Source: an uncultured Bacteroidota bacterium (lineage in GTDB: Bacteria; Bacteroidota; Bacteroidia; Chitinophagales; Chitinophagaceae). Taken from it: a stretch of DNA of 5,785 nt. The stretch spans positions 1 through 5,785 of the forward strand of contig CAJATB010000234.1 in NCBI GenBank assembly GCA_903944755.1. The letters run 5' to 3'. Positions 3,899 through 5,785 of this stretch are shown here, in pieces (within the stretch, counting starts at the first letter, position 1; each line of letters opens with the position of its first letter). The notes beneath the pieces are model-generated. The model was given only the letters and a program-made list of their open reading frames with translations. It ran no database searches and was not told the DNA's origin. A program made the translations under genes and the position numbers.

Positions 3899-5785
3899 AT
3901 GTGGGCAATATGTAAAAAAGAATGGACACACTATTTTAGTGGTTTAACGGGGTACTTAATCATTGGATTTTATTTAGTGGTTAATGGCTTGTTTTTGTTT
4001 GTGTTACCAAATTATAATATACTAAATTTTGGGTACGCCTCCTTGCAAGTATACTTTGACATTGCCCCTTGGTTTTTATTAGTGCTAATACCGGCTATTA
4101 CGATGCGTAGTTTTTCGGAGGAGTACAAGCAAGGGACCTATGAAATTTTAAAAAGCCTTCCAGTAAGCCCATTGTCATTAGTGACAGCTAAATTTTTGGG
4201 AGCAATTTTTATTGTCTTAACTGCACTATTGCCAACCCTTTTTTATGCGGTAGCTATTGATGCATTAAGTAGTGTTGGGGGATTAGATTGGGGCGCAACG
4301 CTTGGGGCCTATATGGGCCTAGTGCTATTAGCTGCGACCTATACTGCTATTGGAATTTTTTCAAGTACATTCACTAAGAATAGTTTAATTGCTTTACTTG
4401 TATCCATTGTGCTATCCCTCCTTATTTACAAAGGGTTTGATTTATTAAGTACCATTACAGTTTTTAAAAATGGCATGGATTTCTATGTTAGTCAATTAGG
4501 CTTATCGGCCCATTATGCTAGTGTGAGCAAGGGTGTATTAGAATTGCGTGATATTATATATTTTGGCTCTATTATTATTTTATTTGGGCTAGGTAGCTTA
4601 GAAAAAATTGCAGGGAAAATTAAGTTTGTATTTGTGTTGGTAATATTAATTGCATTAAATTATGCTAGTGTAATTGTTCCTTTACAACTAGATTTAACAA
4701 AGGAGCAACGATATACTTTAAGCAATAGTTCAAAGGAGATTATTAAGCAACTGCAAGCTCCTGTAAAAATACATGTATACTTGGCGGGTGATTTGCCTCC
4801 TTATTATAAAAAAATTGCTGCTTCAACGGAGGGGTTATTATCGAAATTATATAAAATAAATCCTGCTAATATTGAATGGTCCTTCGAAGTGCCAAGCGAA
4901 ATGTATAAGGATACTGCTTTATATCAATTTTATGATAGTTTGTCAAAACTAGGCTTGCCAATTGAAAGGCTACAAGACCAAAACGCGCAAACCGATAAGC
5001 GCGTTGACCAATTGCTAATTCCAGGTGCATTAGTGGAAGTGCAAGGACAAGTGCCTTTTCCTATTGATTTAAGAAGCAGTAAAAAATATTTCAAGCCATA
5101 TAATATTGTAAAAGATATTCCAATGGAGGACTTAGAGGCTAGTGCTAACGCAGCAGAGTCCTTGCTTGAATATAAATTTATACAAGCGATTTATTTGTTG
5201 AATAGAACAAAAGTGCCCACTATTGCTTATGCCATTGGTAATGGACAACCTATTGACTTAACGGTGAATGATATTGGGGAAACTTTAAAAAACCAATACG
5301 ATTTAACTGTCTTTGATTTAAAGAAAGGATACCCGGACGCTAAAAAAATTAAAACTTTACTCATTGTAAAACCTACATTGCCTTTTACCGATTTGGATAA
5401 ATTAAAATTAGATCAGTATGTAATGAATGGGGGCAATATTATATGGGCAATTGACAAATTGCATGCTGAATATGACAGCCTTCAAAAAACAAGCGGGTCC
5501 TATGTTGCTTTTGATAGAGCACTAGGTTTAGATGATTTACTTTTCAAATATGGAGTGCGTATTAATACTAATTTGGTGCAGGATTTGAATTGTGCAAAAT
5601 TGCCTTTAGTGGTTGGTGTTCAGCCCGACCGAAGTCCACTTATACAAAGAATGCCTTGGCCTTATTACCCCTTTTTAAATGGAAATGAGGCACACCCAAT
5701 TACACAAAATATGGACAGGGTTTTATCTATGTTTCCTTCGAGTATGGATACATTATCCAATCCTGCAATTCGCAAAACTATTTTA
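3899..5785 (+). CDS. GldF-GldG fusion: ABC-2 type permease joined to ABC auxiliary/substrate-binding domain (3' end outside window)
   Basis: A single frame of 629 codons runs from ATG 3899 to the last base with no stop. Residues 1 to about 238 form a complete GldF-like ABC-2 permease with six predicted membrane segments (about 16-36, 57-69, 97-120, 133-155, 162-178, 218-234). The coupling region MRSFSEEYKQGTYEILKSLP (69-88) is typical of the family. From about 242 the chain turns GldG-like: one membrane segment (242-262), then DLTKEQRYTLSNSSKEIIKQL and a large domain, presumably periplasmic, of the GldG/ABC_transp_aux type. In Flavobacterium johnsoniae, GldF and GldG are separate proteins that act with the ATPase GldA and are needed for gliding. 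The GldG C-terminal membrane anchor should lie beyond the window, and no ATPase gene is visible. The start is set by WAICKKEWTHYFSG, usual for GldF, and there is no Shine-Dalgarno sequence. The specific substrate is unknown. Confidence 0.87.
   Translation, partial: MWAICKKEWTHYFSGLTGYLIIGFYLVVNGLFLFVLPNYNILNFGYASLQVYFDIAPWFLLVLIPAITMRSFSEEYKQGTYEILKSLPVSPLSLVTAKFLGAIFIVLTALLPTLFYAVAIDALSSVGGLDWGATLGAYMGLVLLAATYTAIGIFSSTFTKNSLIALLVSIVLSLLIYKGFDLLSTITVFKNGMDFYVSQLGLSAHYASVSKGVLELRDIIYFGSIIILFGLGSLEKIAGKIKFVFVLVILIALNYASVIVPLQLDLTKEQRYTLSNSSKEIIKQLQAPVKIHVYLAGDLPPYYKKIAASTEGLLSKLYKINPANIEWSFEVPSEMYKDTALYQFYDSLSKLGLPIERLQDQNAQTDKRVDQLLIPGALVEVQGQVPFPIDLRSSKKYFKPYNIVKDIPMEDLEASANAAESLLEYKFIQAIYLLNRTKVPTIAYAIGNGQPIDLTVNDIGETLKNQYDLTVFDLKKGYPDAKKIKTLLIVKPTLPFTDLDKLKLDQYVMNGGNIIWAIDKLHAEYDSLQKTSGSYVAFDRALGLDDLLFKYGVRINTNLVQDLNCAKLPLVVGVQPDRSPLIQRMPWPYYPFLNGNEAHPITQNMDRVLSMFPSSMDTLSNPAIRKTIL

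Overview
The window is a stretch of ordinary chromosome from a member of the Bacteroidota, most likely a Chitinophagales/Chitinophagaceae-type organism (the family-level call is an inference). The evidence is a GldF/GldG gliding-motility transporter protein, a fabF-rnc pair, AT-rich DNA, starts that mostly lack a Shine-Dalgarno sequence, and two matches to the Bacteroidota -7 promoter element TAnnTTTG placed just upstream of genes.

Layout: (1) 1-1119, forward: the 3' part of fabF (fatty acid elongation) followed 12 bp later by rnc (RNase III, GTG start). (2) 1134-1538, reverse: a methylmalonyl-CoA epimerase gene, convergent with rnc. (3) 1539-1639: a divergent spacer with nested inverted repeats and a -7 promoter element for the next operon. 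(4) 1640-3816, forward: a compact iron-sulfur cluster assembly operon, iscS-iscU-iscA, closed by a strong intrinsic terminator at 3855-3885. IscS takes sulfur from cysteine, IscU is the scaffold on which the cluster is built, and IscA is an A-type carrier that helps deliver it. No iscR, hscB, hscA or fdx lies beside them. (5) 3899-5785, forward: a long reading frame, open at the window edge, in which a complete GldF-like ABC permease runs without a stop into a GldG-like auxiliary protein.

The least ordinary DNA is the 142-bp iscS-iscU spacer. It carries a second copy of the last codons of iscS plus the following bases (35 bp perfect direct repeat), a perfect 12-bp hairpin whose right arm overlaps the second copy, two Shine-Dalgarno-like sequences and a five-codon mini-ORF. 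The other notable points are the GldF-GldG fusion, a candidate operator upstream of iscS, an Asp-to-Asn change at an RNase III catalytic position, and a gldFG promoter element that begins one base after the isc terminator. I see no mobile element, CRISPR array, tRNA or rRNA, and nothing that clearly forms a wholly new system.
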